Source: Flammula alnicola
Lineage: Eukaryota; Basidiomycota; Agaricomycetes; Agaricales; Strophariaceae
Assembly: GCA_015499995.1 (NCBI GenBank)
Contig: JADNRV010000067.1
Span: 186,001-250,000, forward strand
Direction of reading: 5' to 3'
DNA: 64,000 bases
Each line of letters begins with the position of its first letter. Position 1 is the first letter of the stretch. The notes under the pieces were generated by a model that was given only the letters and a program-made list of their open reading frames with translations, was not told the origin of the DNA and did no database searches. A program made the translations under genes and the position numbers. Shown here piece by piece: positions 32,515-43,618 of the stretch.

Positions 32515-33303
32515 TCCAACTTCCCGGACCTTTGGTGGGTGGGTCAATTCGGACATCTCGGACAAAAATTCGAACAACTTTGAACATCACGTGTCCGTTT
32601 TCCTAGTCTCGTACCAAGACCGTCCACGATTGAGCCTATTAGTATCCGTTTTCCCAGGTTCTAATCGCCATATTATCTTATCTCTGGCTCCGGCACAATC
32701 TCTGTCTTATGGGTTTCACTGTTTCCACTCGTGGTTCGATACTCATTAGATATATTACAGATGTTAGCCATAGATATTATTCAATCCTATCACGATGCAA
32801 CCAGAAACTCCCTCTCGAAATCCCTTCCCGCAAGCCGTCTTTACAATGCCTTTAATGAGAACACCTTTACCAAGTACAAGTTCCCGGAAAGCCAAAACAC
32901 CTGGATCGCAGCAAAAAACGGCACGCACTCCTGCCGAGAAGCTAACCTATATATTGGGAGCTCTCCATGAAGTCAACTGGACAGTTCCGGGTTTTCTAGA
33001 GGAGTTATAGCCCAGCAGTCTAACTGAGTGTCTCGTGGGGCTGTCCATTGCGGGACCGCTGCTTCGACAATTTCTCGAATAACGGTTCAGCCCTCAAGTG
33101 ATATCCATGAGAAAGGTTCTGGGCTACTTGTCGAGCCAGCAGAAGCCATGAAAGTTGTAGGAAAGGGGTTCTGACTTAATCAACAACTACGAACGCGTCT
33201 CGCGTTAACATCATGTGATCTACGTATTAACTAAAGCCGATCGGATTTTCTTTTCCGTTAGAGCCGAATTGACCCACCCACCAAAGGTCCGGGAAGTTGG
33301 ACT
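32515..33303. mobile_element. TIR element with DUF6589-like ORF start
   Basis: TCCAACTTCCCGGACCTTTG followed by GTGGGTGGGTCAATTCGG at 32515-32552 is present inverted at 33266-33303, giving perfect or near-perfect TIRs of about 37 bp and an element of 790 bp. No target duplication was evident. The interior has a plus-strand frame (about 32795-33010) reading TPAEKLTYILGALHEVNW and TVPGFLEEL, which resembles the start of DUF6589 proteins, then a stop. This looks like an internally deleted derivative of a larger element. Its right end abuts the coding start of the RBR ligase. Confidence 0.7.
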
Positions 33304-33305
33304 AT

Positions 33306-36300
33306 AGACTAACTCGTGCCATATTCAATGACATATGCTATGATTTCGTCAGTTATAGACGACGGTGTCCGCACGGAGCTCAATGTTCTCGTATCCATCC
33401 TCTTGACAAGCGAGCTTACTTGCCCGTTGCGATCCAAGAACAAGTGCGTTTCGAACGCATGAAGGCTGCAGCAGGGTCTGCGAAACGCAATGGGTCGAAC
33501 ATCCTGCCTGGAGATGCAGCTAACCGCGCCCCAGAAATGCATCTGGGCAACGCGCAAATCAGTTCTATTTCGGTGGATAACCCTATACGCGTCAAACTGC
33601 CTGCTCTGGCTTCTTTAACGGAGAAAGCAAAAACGATGGCAAATTCTCCCCCGCTTACACAAAACTCAAAGCCAACGACAAAGCCGCCTTCTCATAATCG
33701 TCCCACACAGCCCTTACCTGCGGATTGTTCGTCGAGACCTATGGACGACGTTCACAACTGGGATAAGGTGATTGGACTTCACGAGTCTTCAAGGGGTCAC
33801 CATGGTTCGTCAGGTAAAAACGGCTTCTCTGACGACAGTAACGATGAGGTACCCGCCCATGTACCAGCTCTGAATCCCTCAGATCCTAGTAATTGGGAGG
33901 TACACACCGAAGAGAGTGCGTGGAGTGACAGCAACGATACCGTCGAAGAGACGCCACCTTCATCGACTCGGAGAGCCGCAACGAAAAGGAAAGAAAACAC
34001 ATTTTCAGTCTTTGAAACTTCGATTCCTCCGCCTTCTCCGCCTCGACAATACCCAACCCCCGCTCCACGACGTCTACCTCCTAAACCAAGCGCAGGAAAA
34101 GATCTACCGCCAGCTGCTGCGCCAGAGATCAAACGACACCCTCGGCCTAGGAATACCAAACGGTGTAGAAACTGGTCACGTAATCAATGCTCTCTTGGAT
34201 ATGCTTGTAACTATATACACGAAGACCTGGATTACGACGACGACCCACCCGTAAGAAGTTTCTTCACCACAACGTTTCTCGTCTAATCGTTACTCTGGAT
34301 AGGAACCACCCAAACAATTGCCTACTATACCTGCTGAATTACCTGCGACACCGGAAAGACCGATCGTCGGAGGCCTCCGGAATCCTATTCAAGCGTCCTT
34401 CATTAGCACATGCGGTTGAAATTCGGTTCAGGCTTCGAGATAGAGGACATCGTTACGGGGTTCGAGTCGCCTTGGGTATACGTGAGCGGTCTTCCAAGGG
34501 ATATTGGCGATGCGAAGTTGAACCGGATGCTGCGACCTTTCGGAGAGATTTTCGAGATCAGACGACCCCTTAACCCTGCCTCTCCTATGACTGCCAAAAT
34601 ACAGTTCTCCAAGGCATCGGAGGCGTACAAGGCATTTACGACGCTTCATGGTGTTATTGAGTTTGGATATAAACTGGAACTTCGCATGGCCGTGGAAGGA
34701 AAACAGAATGGCAAGCTCATCAAGGATACCGTTGTTCGCATCGACTGGGACGCCCCCCATCGGAACGTCTACATGGGATATACCAATGAAGAACAGGCGA
34801 ACGCGGCCATCCAAAAGGCGCGGCGTACCCCTTATGGCGATTACCTGACAGTTGCTGCTTTGCACACTGGCATACCGGCGGTGGGTAGAGTGACAGTCAA
34901 GTTCCAAAATCTACCTGTGAATGTCACTGAGGAGGGGATGGAGGTTTTCGGACCACACCAAGGCATGGTGACGGAGCGTCCCAACTATCCCGATTACACT
35001 GTTCAAGACACCATCAATGGCATCAAGAAGCTCTGTTACCAGTTCCGCTCAACGATGATCGACCTCGACTTCAGACCTCCGCCCTACAGAGAAGGCAAAA
35101 TGTGTGCCTGGGCTTATTTTTCCACTCCCAACGACGCGAAGGCAGCTGCTGAAAACCTCCATGGTCGAAAACCTGCATATACCGGACATAATAAGATCGT
35201 GGCGAGGCATATTAAGATGGTATCGTTCTTGTTGGCGGTGGACAAGTTCCGGAAAATCGCAGCGGAGATTAAGGCGTTCGCGGAGAAGATTTGGCGACAT
35301 GGTCCAAGCTACAATCTCTCAGTCCTCGACAAAACATCGTACATCTCGCTACGCTTGTACGGAGAGGATATGACGACTCTCGGTCGTTTGAAATCCGGGG
35401 TGGAGAGGATTCTAAACGGCGAACCACTTCTGGAGAATGGTAAAGTAGCCTGGGATGATTTCTTTGGTCGGCATCAGGGTATCCTCTTCCTCCAGGATCT
35501 CGAGCGACAATTTAAAGGTGTCACAATCGAAAAAGATGCTCCACGGCGAACCATTCGACTGTTTGGTGTCTCGGAAGGTCGGACGGCAGTTCGTGAGAAG
35601 ATCCTCCACAAAATGGCGCAGCTGCAGTTGCAAAAGTCGCATATCATTCGTTTGGACCCTCGCATTACGGCTGCTTTTTCGAACGGCGAGTATCACTCGT
35701 TACAGAAGCAGCTCGGCCCCGACAATGTGATGCTCGATCTTTGGCGTCACATCCTCAGGGTACGCGGTGACGAAGACGCCTTCATCGTCGTATCTGAGGC
35801 TGTCAACCGTGCCCAAATGAAAAATCAGTACAACCTGCCACGAATGGCAACTACTCGGAATGAATGTCCAGTATGCTTCAGCGAGGCGTCGTCGCCCGTA
35901 CAGCTGTTTTGCGGGCATTCATTCTGTCGGGTATGCTTGAAGAGATACCTAATGGCAGCCGTCGATCACAAATCCTTCCCGTTGACTTGTCTTGGAGACG
36001 AAGGAAAGTGCACGGAACGCATTCCTTTGTCCACGGCACGAGAGTTGTTGCCCGTTGGGGACTTTGACACTATCGTCCACGCAGCTTTCTCGGCACATAT
36101 CCAAACCCATCCAGACGAATATAATTTCTGCCCCACTCCTAACTGTCCGCAGGTATACCGCGCCGCACCGGAAGGCGTCTTCATCCAATGCCCGACTTGC
36201 CTCCTTAGGATTTGTCCAAACTGCCACACGGACGCGCACGATGGCCTCACTTGTTCCGAGTCGAGCGGCGGAGACGATCTTTTCAGAGATTGGGCAGGCA

Positions 36301-36491
36301 AGCATGACGTCAAGCAGTGTCCGGGTTGTAAGATTGCGATAGAGAAAGACGAGGGGTGTAACCATATGATGTGCACGATGTGCAAAACGCATATCTGCTG
36401 GGTGTGCTTGCAGACGTTCCCGAACGGGGAGGGCATATACGGACATATGCGCAGCGAGCATGGCGATTTCGGGCTGGGACCTATTATTTGA
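33306..36491 (+). CDS. CCCH zinc-finger / RBR E3 ubiquitin ligase
   Basis: Exon 1 (to 34252) has two CCCH fingers: CYDFVSYRRRCPHGAQCSRIH near the start and CRNWSRNQCSLGYACNYIH near its end, with a disordered Pro/Ser linker. After a 49-nt intron a short stretch leads to a 693-residue frame from ATG 34410. That frame has an RRM-like region (WVYVSGLPRDIG), then RING1 (CPVCFSEASS, GHSFCRVC), IBR (CPTPNCPQVY, CPNCHTDAH) and RING2 (CPGCKIAIEKDEGCNHMMC). The RING2 catalytic Cys and the following His are present. RBR ligases pass ubiquitin through this Cys. The junction near 34370-34410 needs either a 41-nt intron or one frame shift. No in-frame ATG is visible before the first finger, possibly because the TIR element inserted there. 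Confidence 0.75.
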
Positions 36492-36954
36492 GCTTGAAAC
36501 CTAATTGCAAAACGCAGAGAATTTGGGAATTGGAAGTTACGGGACGATTACGGCGTAATTTCACGAATGCACTCCCAAAACGATAGACCAGTTTCAATCA
36601 TTGTTGATGTTCAGCAGGATTTGGCCCTTTCGGATGGATGCATCAGTAGTCTCCCGTAGTCTTTTTTATTGTATTGATCGACGACTTACTCATCTGTACT
36701 TAGAGGCGCAGGCCAAATTGCTGGACATTATGTAACAACTACCGTATTGTCGTTATCCAATACGCACGCATTGGTCCTTTCCGTCTTGGCTCCTGACCCA
36801 GTGTGGACCGTAGTCCACACTGCGGTCTTTCACTTGGATCCATATTGTCGACATCGCTGGGACCTTCGTCCAGTCATGGACCTCAAATATTGCTGCGTAT
36901 TCATGCTGCAGATGCCGTTCACACTTTACCAATAATACCAGTGTATATCTTCTT
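36492..36954. other. 3' flank, no gene recognised
   Basis: AT-rich DNA after the RBR stop fits a 3' untranslated region. The rest has no supported gene. Confidence 0.4.
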
Positions 36955-37890
36955 CGTTCGTGTGCTACCAACTGAACTTGAGCTTACAATTGTACGTGCA
37001 GATATTCCGGCATATATATGCAAGAATCACTTGAGTTAGTTTGTCGCAAGCGAAAACTGGAGAATCTGAACGACTAAGCCCTTTTGGCCCCGGACAGGAG
37101 ACTCGCTATTCCTCTGGACCGAATGGTTGCGAGTCTGCAAGGAAAACGGGACCTGTCGCTTGTGAAACGAAGTATGCTTCCGCAGATAATCGTAAAGAAT
37201 GTTGGAAAGACGACTGATCCCCTTGGTGCGCTGTCTTCCTTATGTCTGGAATTGTTAATAGCCGCTCTAGCATCCATATTCAAGCGAATGTCTGAAACTC
37301 CCGAGCAGCAGTCATCCTCAGGCTCAGCATTGGACTTCACGGTGGCCTACAAGGTACAAAAGTTTCCAGCAATTCCGTTGTCGTTTATCGGCATTAATTT
37401 TTTCTTCGGTTTAGAAATATACGATATATGGCAAGATCCCTATGTTAGTCGCTAGACAAGAACGGACTCTCGCGATTAATGGTGACTATACATGTCCGTA
37501 CCATGCGAGACCTACCTTGCGTGTTCCGGGCAACTTTTGGGCTGAGCTTTCCTTGTCAGATCATGCCTTCCACTAATAAGGCCCGAGTGGTTTTCGACAG
37601 TGGCAAGACGTCGTCGTACCACATCAAGAGCATCGCAAATTGCCAGCAATCTACCAAGACATCCTCTATCTTCAGATTAATCCTCAGTCGTGGTCCTGCA
37701 AATAAACGCTACGACTTCCAGGCTGAGAGTCCGAGACTTGCAGGTACATTGTTGGTCTGTTGGAGGTGCTTCTACGACGCAATCTGTGCTACTGAACCAT
37801 CGTTGTAGCTGAGATCGTGCAGAACATTAAGAACCTCAAGGCTGCTCTGGAGCGCTCTGGGACACAAATCGCGAAGGAGTCGGCAGGTTG
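36955..37890 (+). pseudogene. Sin1/AVO1 (TORC2 subunit) pseudogene, C-terminal half
   Basis: The plus strand gives LVCRKRKLENLND, a stop (TAA where homologues have Tyr), then ALLAPDRRLAIPLDR and LQGKRDLSLVKRSMLP. Next come ASIFKRMSETPEQ, a clean intron (GTACAAAAG to GGTTTAG) and KYTIYGKIPMLVARQER with TLAINGDY. After another intron follow MPSTNKARVVFDSGKTSSYH and KRYDFQAESPRLA, a GTACATTG intron and EIVQNIKNLKAALERSG. This is the end of the conserved region in the middle (CRIM) plus the C-terminal PH domain of Sin1, a TORC2 component that binds membranes. The stop and a frame problem at the third exon mark it as a pseudogene with introns kept. Confidence 0.75.
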
Positions 37891-38160
37891 TGTTATAAGA
37901 TCTTTTTATGTTTGCATCTACTACTGTATACCTGTGCCACGGTATTTAATTATGTATTGCAGTTCCCTCTCTGCATATTTATCGTGTATTTGTGTATTGC
38001 ATCATTCTACCTCGCTAAACAATTTTAGGACGATTGGCATGATGATCGAGCAATATACCCTGGTCAGGACTGGAATGAAAAATATCAATGATGATGTAGT
38101 ACAATGGTTGACAGAATGGCCGCGCTGGAAAGCTATTTGAAACAAGCAATGGATTTATTG
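37891..38160. other. No gene recognised
   Basis: AT-rich stretch between the Sin1 remnant and the end of the TET/JBP-like gene. Confidence 0.4.
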
Positions 38161-38168
38161 ATTCTATA

Positions 38169-39800
38169 CTACTCCTGCATATCTTCTAATTTATTAAGGA
38201 GGCCTAGGTGAGTTTGCCATCTTGTTGAGCGAAGTCTACAAACTTCCTCATATAAGGCAGGATCTTCTTCTATAAGGACTTTTTCTGTGCGATAACCATA
38301 TTCTACATACCTAAATAAACCACCAGGGGCAAACTGTGTGAAGGATACACGCCAGTCACCCTCAGCAACAGGAATGTTAGAGTGTGTGAATGTGGCAGAA
38401 GGAATGAGGATAAGGGAGCCTGGAGGAAATTCAATAACTAGCTTGAGTTCCCAGATTATAAAGTGGCCGCCTTTCTTGGGATCAAAGGAACCACCGGCTT
38501 GAATGGTACACCATGCAATTGGCAAGTCCATAATATCACGGTGCTTGAAGGTCCATACATCAGGGCCAAAGTTGAAAGCCGCGCAGGGATAGACACTATT
38601 AGGGAAGTTGCGTCTGAGATGTGGCATTTTGTTGTAAAGGGGATCCAAAGTTTCCTTGCAGTATTTGTAGACATCAGGGGCCCACAATGCAAGGGAAGCT
38701 AAGGGGTGTTGATTAATAAGGAATAGATCAAGAAAATAGAAACCAAGCCTACCACTGGCATGAGTAGCAAGACGGCTAATATCTTTATTGGCAACTAATC
38801 GTTGGGCCATTTCTGTGTTCTGATGGTTATTCAGATTAACGGGCTTCAACGTTCCTTTTCCGTGCATAACACCAATATTCATGGCAGGAGTGGCACTACG
38901 GTGGTGCTGAACCTCATCAGGGCGGAAAGTACCCTTGCGGCCTTCCTCCAGAATCGTTGAGAAGGCACGCTCAGCTGCTCGATCATATCCTGGATCGTCA
39001 GGGCGGCCGACTAGAACTCCAATGATCCGCCCATTCTTATCCACAATTGGCCTGTCGGTGCTGTAGAGGTGTCAGAAGGAGAATTGAATTATATGTATAT
39101 TACGCACCGTCCGTCCCAGCCAATAACCTGAAACCCTCGAGCACTGAGCTGCTCGACCGTGTACTTCACCTTGCGCCCCTCAAGATCACTGCGCTTTGCA
39201 CAGTAAGCGCCAGAGGCGGCAGGCGCATCCGCGAACTCGAAAGTAGTCGAAATGGGCACGGCGTTCTTGACGATTCTTTCTTTCACTTCTGCGCGAGCAT
39301 ACTGACCATTTATTGACTTCTCCTCTTTACGACGCCGTTTTCGCCGAGCATGAGAGCCCGAAATTGGCTGGCCATCCCTCTTGGTGTCTGAAGTAGAGGC
39401 AGAGGTAGAGCTGGACGCAATCTGCACAGGCAAAGGTGTGACAGTAGGCAAGGAGTTGGCTTCAATGGGAGGAGATGGGCAGGTGGTAGGCTGTTCTTGA
39501 TCAAAAGAGTCCAGGAGTACAGACTGCTCTGCTGTCGATGACTGCAAGAGAACGTCGAATTCAACATTGCACACAATAGGCTCGTAAGGAGAGAAGGTCC
39601 TTCCGGACCTTGTCTAAGAGAAAAGCTAAGCAAAGAAGAATGTTTTTTTAGAGATAACCGTATCACTTACAGAGCGTTCGAGAGGGCGGCGGTCCATCGA
39701 TCTACAGAGAAAAGCATGTTAGCCACATGTTTGAGCAAGAACGACAGCCCCGTCGGAAAGGCAGACGAGCTGCATGAGTGGAGGAGAATGCTTACCTGCT
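38169..39800 (-). CDS. TET/JBP-like 2OG-Fe(II) dioxygenase
   Basis: The body is two exons, 39580-39108 and 39060-38169, joined across a clean 47-nt intron. A candidate first exon (LPTGLSFLLKHVANMLFS, VDRWTAALSNAL) ends at 39671, but its phase does not fit my acceptor, so the N-terminus is uncertain. The last exon carries an HxD iron ligand in FKHRD (about residues 168-170 from the Met at 39044), a second His in FTHSN (221) and Arg in RVSFTQFAPGGLFR (232/245). This layout and the surrounding text fit the TET/JBP-like dioxygenases expanded in mushroom genomes, related to 5-methylcytosine/thymine oxidases. DNA oxidation is inferred from family only. Three broken copies lie in this window. An inverted-repeat element sits just upstream. 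Confidence 0.7.
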
Positions 39801-39804
39801 TATG

Positions 39805-40340
39805 AGTCCGAGTCTCTCTTAACGATCCATTTTGGGATATCTCGTCAAGAGAGTCTGGGACACAACCAACTAGATAACCGGGACCTTCTCTTACAACTTT
39901 CGACCGTTTATTGCCCACCCCATCTCGTTTTAAAATTAATTTTTTTGCTGGTAATATAGACGATGGTCGTGAAAGGCTACCTCGCCCTTTACAATTTTAA
40001 ATCCATTGCACATTCATTCATAAATGCCCTCAATCTGAAGACGCTTTTTGGCAGTGGCTGTGCCCTCAGCCTTTACCCGAATATCTCTCGATATCTTTTG
40101 CACCTCCCCAAGCCTTCAGCAAACCTATTTGAGTATCTAGGATCATTTAAGAGCTCTCACAGAGAATGCCACAGTTTTCAGTGATGAAATTCGGTCAACT
40201 TCCAATGAAAAACGGTGGAAGAGCTACTACCAGCTAAATTTGTAAGCGAATGTCCCGGTTATGTAGTCTAAGTTGGTTGTGTCCCAGACTCTCTTGACGG
40301 ACCCGCCTAATTGGGACAGTTAAGAGAGCTGGTCTGAGAC
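39805..40340. mobile_element. Inverted-repeat element upstream of TET/JBP gene
   Basis: The left arm (TCTCTCTTAACGATCC, GTCAAGAGAGTCTGGGACAC, AACCAACTAGATAACCGGGA) is mirrored at the right end (TCCCGGTTATGTAGTC, GTGTCCCAGACTCTCTTGAC, GGACAGTTAAGAGAGC), with arms of roughly 85-100 bp. One arm type also occurs at 4370-4512. No transposase is inside; frames such as 39963-40184 are not recognised. No target duplication was found. It separates the TET/JBP gene from its original upstream DNA. Confidence 0.65.
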
Positions 40341-41315
40341 TAACGCTGACACTGGATGCAAACAATGAGGCGGGTGACGAGGCGGTTGACGGTTGACTAC
40401 TAGTGTCACTACTCACGGTTAATGCACGCTTGTTCGAATCGCGGCGATGCGGCCCGGAGTCACCTGCCTACCACGGTTAGTACTAGTAGTAGTAGTATAA
40501 GTACATGCTCGCTCGCGACCGAACATCCATGATAGAGATCCGAGGACTCAAGCTCGCTAGATGATTAAATAATCCCATGTCTACTGCGCCCATCGATGGA
40601 TATTATCCAGGTTTGTTGGGCATCTGGGACTTCGCACGGGAGGTCCGCCTGGCGTTGCTTGCCTCTTTGGACGCCGCCGTTGTCTTATCAGGACGAGGCT
40701 CGTCTCATCACCACCAAGGGTGTGCACAACATCAAGGATCTCGGCGAGGAGCACCTTCAACTGCAAGGTGTCAAATGCAATCCCTGAGTGTTCATGTCCG
40801 AGGTCATGTTCAGCGTGACGAGGAGAGGCAGCAAGGGCATCAAGCGACACTCTTCTTCGTCATATGGAAACATGGAAACATCGGGGGGACACCATACAGA
40901 TCGTGTACAGATCAGGACGGGGATGGGTGGCGATAAAGGATGCTTACCACTGCACAACGCCAGCGGCGGCCACGGGCAAATGGACAGACACAGAGGGTGC
41001 GCGCGAGTACGAGAGGGGAACAGAAACGTAGCGCAAGACGTTTATTCACGTCAGAGAGCACCATCCGAGGTCGGGGAAAAGACGTACCAGCGGGCTTGGA
41101 TCCCGTCCCTCCGCCCCTACCACCCTCTTTGCCAGTCGGCTTGAGCCGCGCTTACACTTCTCCAGGATTTGAGGCATCGTTGTACCGACGAGGAGGGACG
41201 GACTGTGTAAACGTTGGGATAGGTAAGTAACAAGTTTCTTGTGTTGAAATGAGCGAGACCTCTCTTCTGCACGTTCGCAGCGGGCGGTTACTTTGGTTTA
41301 TTTGTTCGTTTACTG
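40341..41315. other. No supported gene
   Basis: Overlapping plus-strand frames (40577-40936, 40788-41144) look partly coding, for example HTDRVQIRTGMGGDKG, but I recognise no family and could not join exons. A frame could be a decayed gene. Confidence 0.35.
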
Positions 41316-41319
41316 AATA

Positions 41320-43253
41320 TTACATAGGAACCCCCTCGTGAAAGTGTACTTTACGAGACTCGCTCCTACGCCCAACGCGGACCCGCTCGTGTACTCGCTC
41401 GCGAACAACGGGTGGATCCTTGGGGTTCAGAAACATACGAAGAGTTGGCAGGTAGACGCAAATGCGGAGATAGGAGGGCATGGGTGCGATCAAATCCTGG
41501 ACTTGTGACATATGAGCGAGGTACCGCAGGTCGCTGAAGACGGACATGAACTGTTTGGATTTGATTTGAAAGGAAACGAGTCGACGTCAATGGTACCGGT
41601 GGTGTTTCAAGTGGTTGGTGTTGACGGAACTCCTGCTGCTGTGCCTTGGATAGACGATCCGTCTTTCTACAATCCGGTTGGTGAAAAAGCTGGTGATGAT
41701 TGCAAGCAGGCGCTGCATCATTCGATGGTTTCTCGTTAGATGTCCAGGTACCGATGGGATGGTGAAAAGCTGCAAGGCAAAGTACTTGATGCTCGGCTCG
41801 GCTTCGCAATCGACGAGGAAATAGGCGTCGATGACTCCATGGTAGATGTTTGCAAAGTGGCCGGCTGCGCAAAGTTTAAGTAATTAGAAGAATGAGTTCA
41901 CATGAGCAGAGATATACCAATTGCCAGCTTGTGTGCCCTGCTAACTGAAATAACCGACAGATACCTCCTTCAAACTCAACCTTGAACGCGTGTGATAAAG
42001 GAGAAGTGTGTCGATCCTCGTCAGGTTCGGGAACTCTCCGGTCCTCCAAATTCAATGCGTATGGCAGTGTCAAATATTTCGTGAACGAGTCTCGCCTTCT
42101 CGGACTCAGCAACTCTGCCGCCAGCGCCTCCCTGCTCACCAACGGGTCTGTCCCAAGCCTGCATCGTTTTAAATCTAGAAGCCATTCGTTGATGACGCCA
42201 ACAACCTGCTCGCAAAATGTGTCGTCACTCCGAGGTCGATCTGTGTAATTACTTGAGCGGTTTCCACTGGCAGGAGCCTCGTTACATTGGAGTTCATGTC
42301 GATAATTTCTCGATCTTGCTCGTCCACCAGCCGAACCAGTGCGGTAGCATCCTCTGGTGTGCGGTTCGCATATCCACCATAAGTTTCGTGACTTCATCGA
42401 AGGAGTGTTTGTCGCCATTCCACAACACGTTCATAATGGGGTCGGCGGAAGGCTGCAAACGGAGATCAGTCTCATTCGTTCGCAGGTACCATTGGCTCAT
42501 CCGGTGAATAATTGAGTGTGTCCAACAGGAAACCCAAAGCAAATCCAATGGTTCGCCTCATGGAATCCTTAAGATCCGGGGGTGGCGACACGAAAAGGAT
42601 AATTTGGCGCTGGATGGCAGTCATTTGGCATCGGTTTGAATATCAAACGAGGTGTCGTATCTTGTGGGTCGTCCGGGCCGGCAGGTGGGTTAACCGGTTA
42701 TGCCTCTTCGTCGCCAGTCGCAGCAACCCCCAGATTGCTGAGCGATGACGTTCTACATGTGTTCATTGTGGTCAGTGGCATGGAAGCACCGAGAGCACAA
42801 AACACAGCTATCGTCCAATGCACAATCTCTTCGCGATCTCGTTAGACAAGGTAGAATATAATAAGTACACGATTACGCACTTGCATCTGTAACAGCTTTC
42901 CCCCTTCTTGAAGATATGGCTACAAGGTTTGCCGGGCACAGTGGATCTTCCTTTCCCGCCCCTCCGAATCCTATCGACGTCTGATATTCACTGAGCAGGA
43001 CATGGGGTAGCACCTGCGAGACACCACCGGGCAGAAACATTTGCGGGTATTGACCCATGAACGCGACGTAAAGTTTCATTATGATCTCTGGAGTCGGCGC
43101 GTGCAATGGGGTGAAGACATATTTGCGCGATCCTGGCATGATCTCGAGCGAGAACTGAGGTCCGAGAGGAGGTCGCTGAGGCTTGAAGGCGGTCACCGCG
43201 AGAGGAAGAATGCTTAGAGATCTGACATTGTGGAGGTTGTGGATTGTAGACAT
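41320..43253 (-). CDS. Multi-exon gene of unknown function
   Basis: A likely start is the ATG at 43253 (MSTIHNLHNVRSL), with a 126-residue first exon including KLYVAFMGQYPQMFLPGG and LPHVLLSEYQTSIGF. Further exon candidates on the same strand read QRQIILFVSPPPDLKDSMRR with LGFLLDTLNYSPDEPM, ADPIMNVLWNGDKHSFDEV, VVGVINEWLLDLKRCRLGTD and SFTKYLTLPYALNLEDRRV. The exons share one style and direction, so one gene is likely, but not every junction could be resolved. No domain was recognised. Confidence 0.45.
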
Positions 43254-43618
43254 CGTGCAGTCGTATGTGTGCTACGCGTCGGAGTAACCGCAGCCCGGTA
43301 GCTTTTCCCAAAGGGTTTTAATGCACCCTGGGCGTGCAGAAGATTGGCATTCAAATGGCAGAGAGTAGCCATGGAAATTATCTGCAGACGAGTTGTTAGA
43401 CTGGTGCCACACAGCACTACTACCACAACCTGTGATCCTCCTTTCCAATCCACCTGTGTGTTATCAATGCCTGTCATGCTCAATGGGCATCTTTGTTGAA
43501 GCCATGCACATGAGGTTCCGAGAAAGGGAGATTGTGGGATGTCATTGTGGCAGATCAGTGAATGCAACTATCTATAAATCTACAGGCTAACGATGAAGTA
43601 TAATAGCGTGCTAGCAGA

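Noticed and set aside
38000..40400. KDZ transposon linked to the TET/JBP gene
   Set aside because: No KDZ transposase text was found in this window; only a non-coding inverted-repeat element is adjacent.
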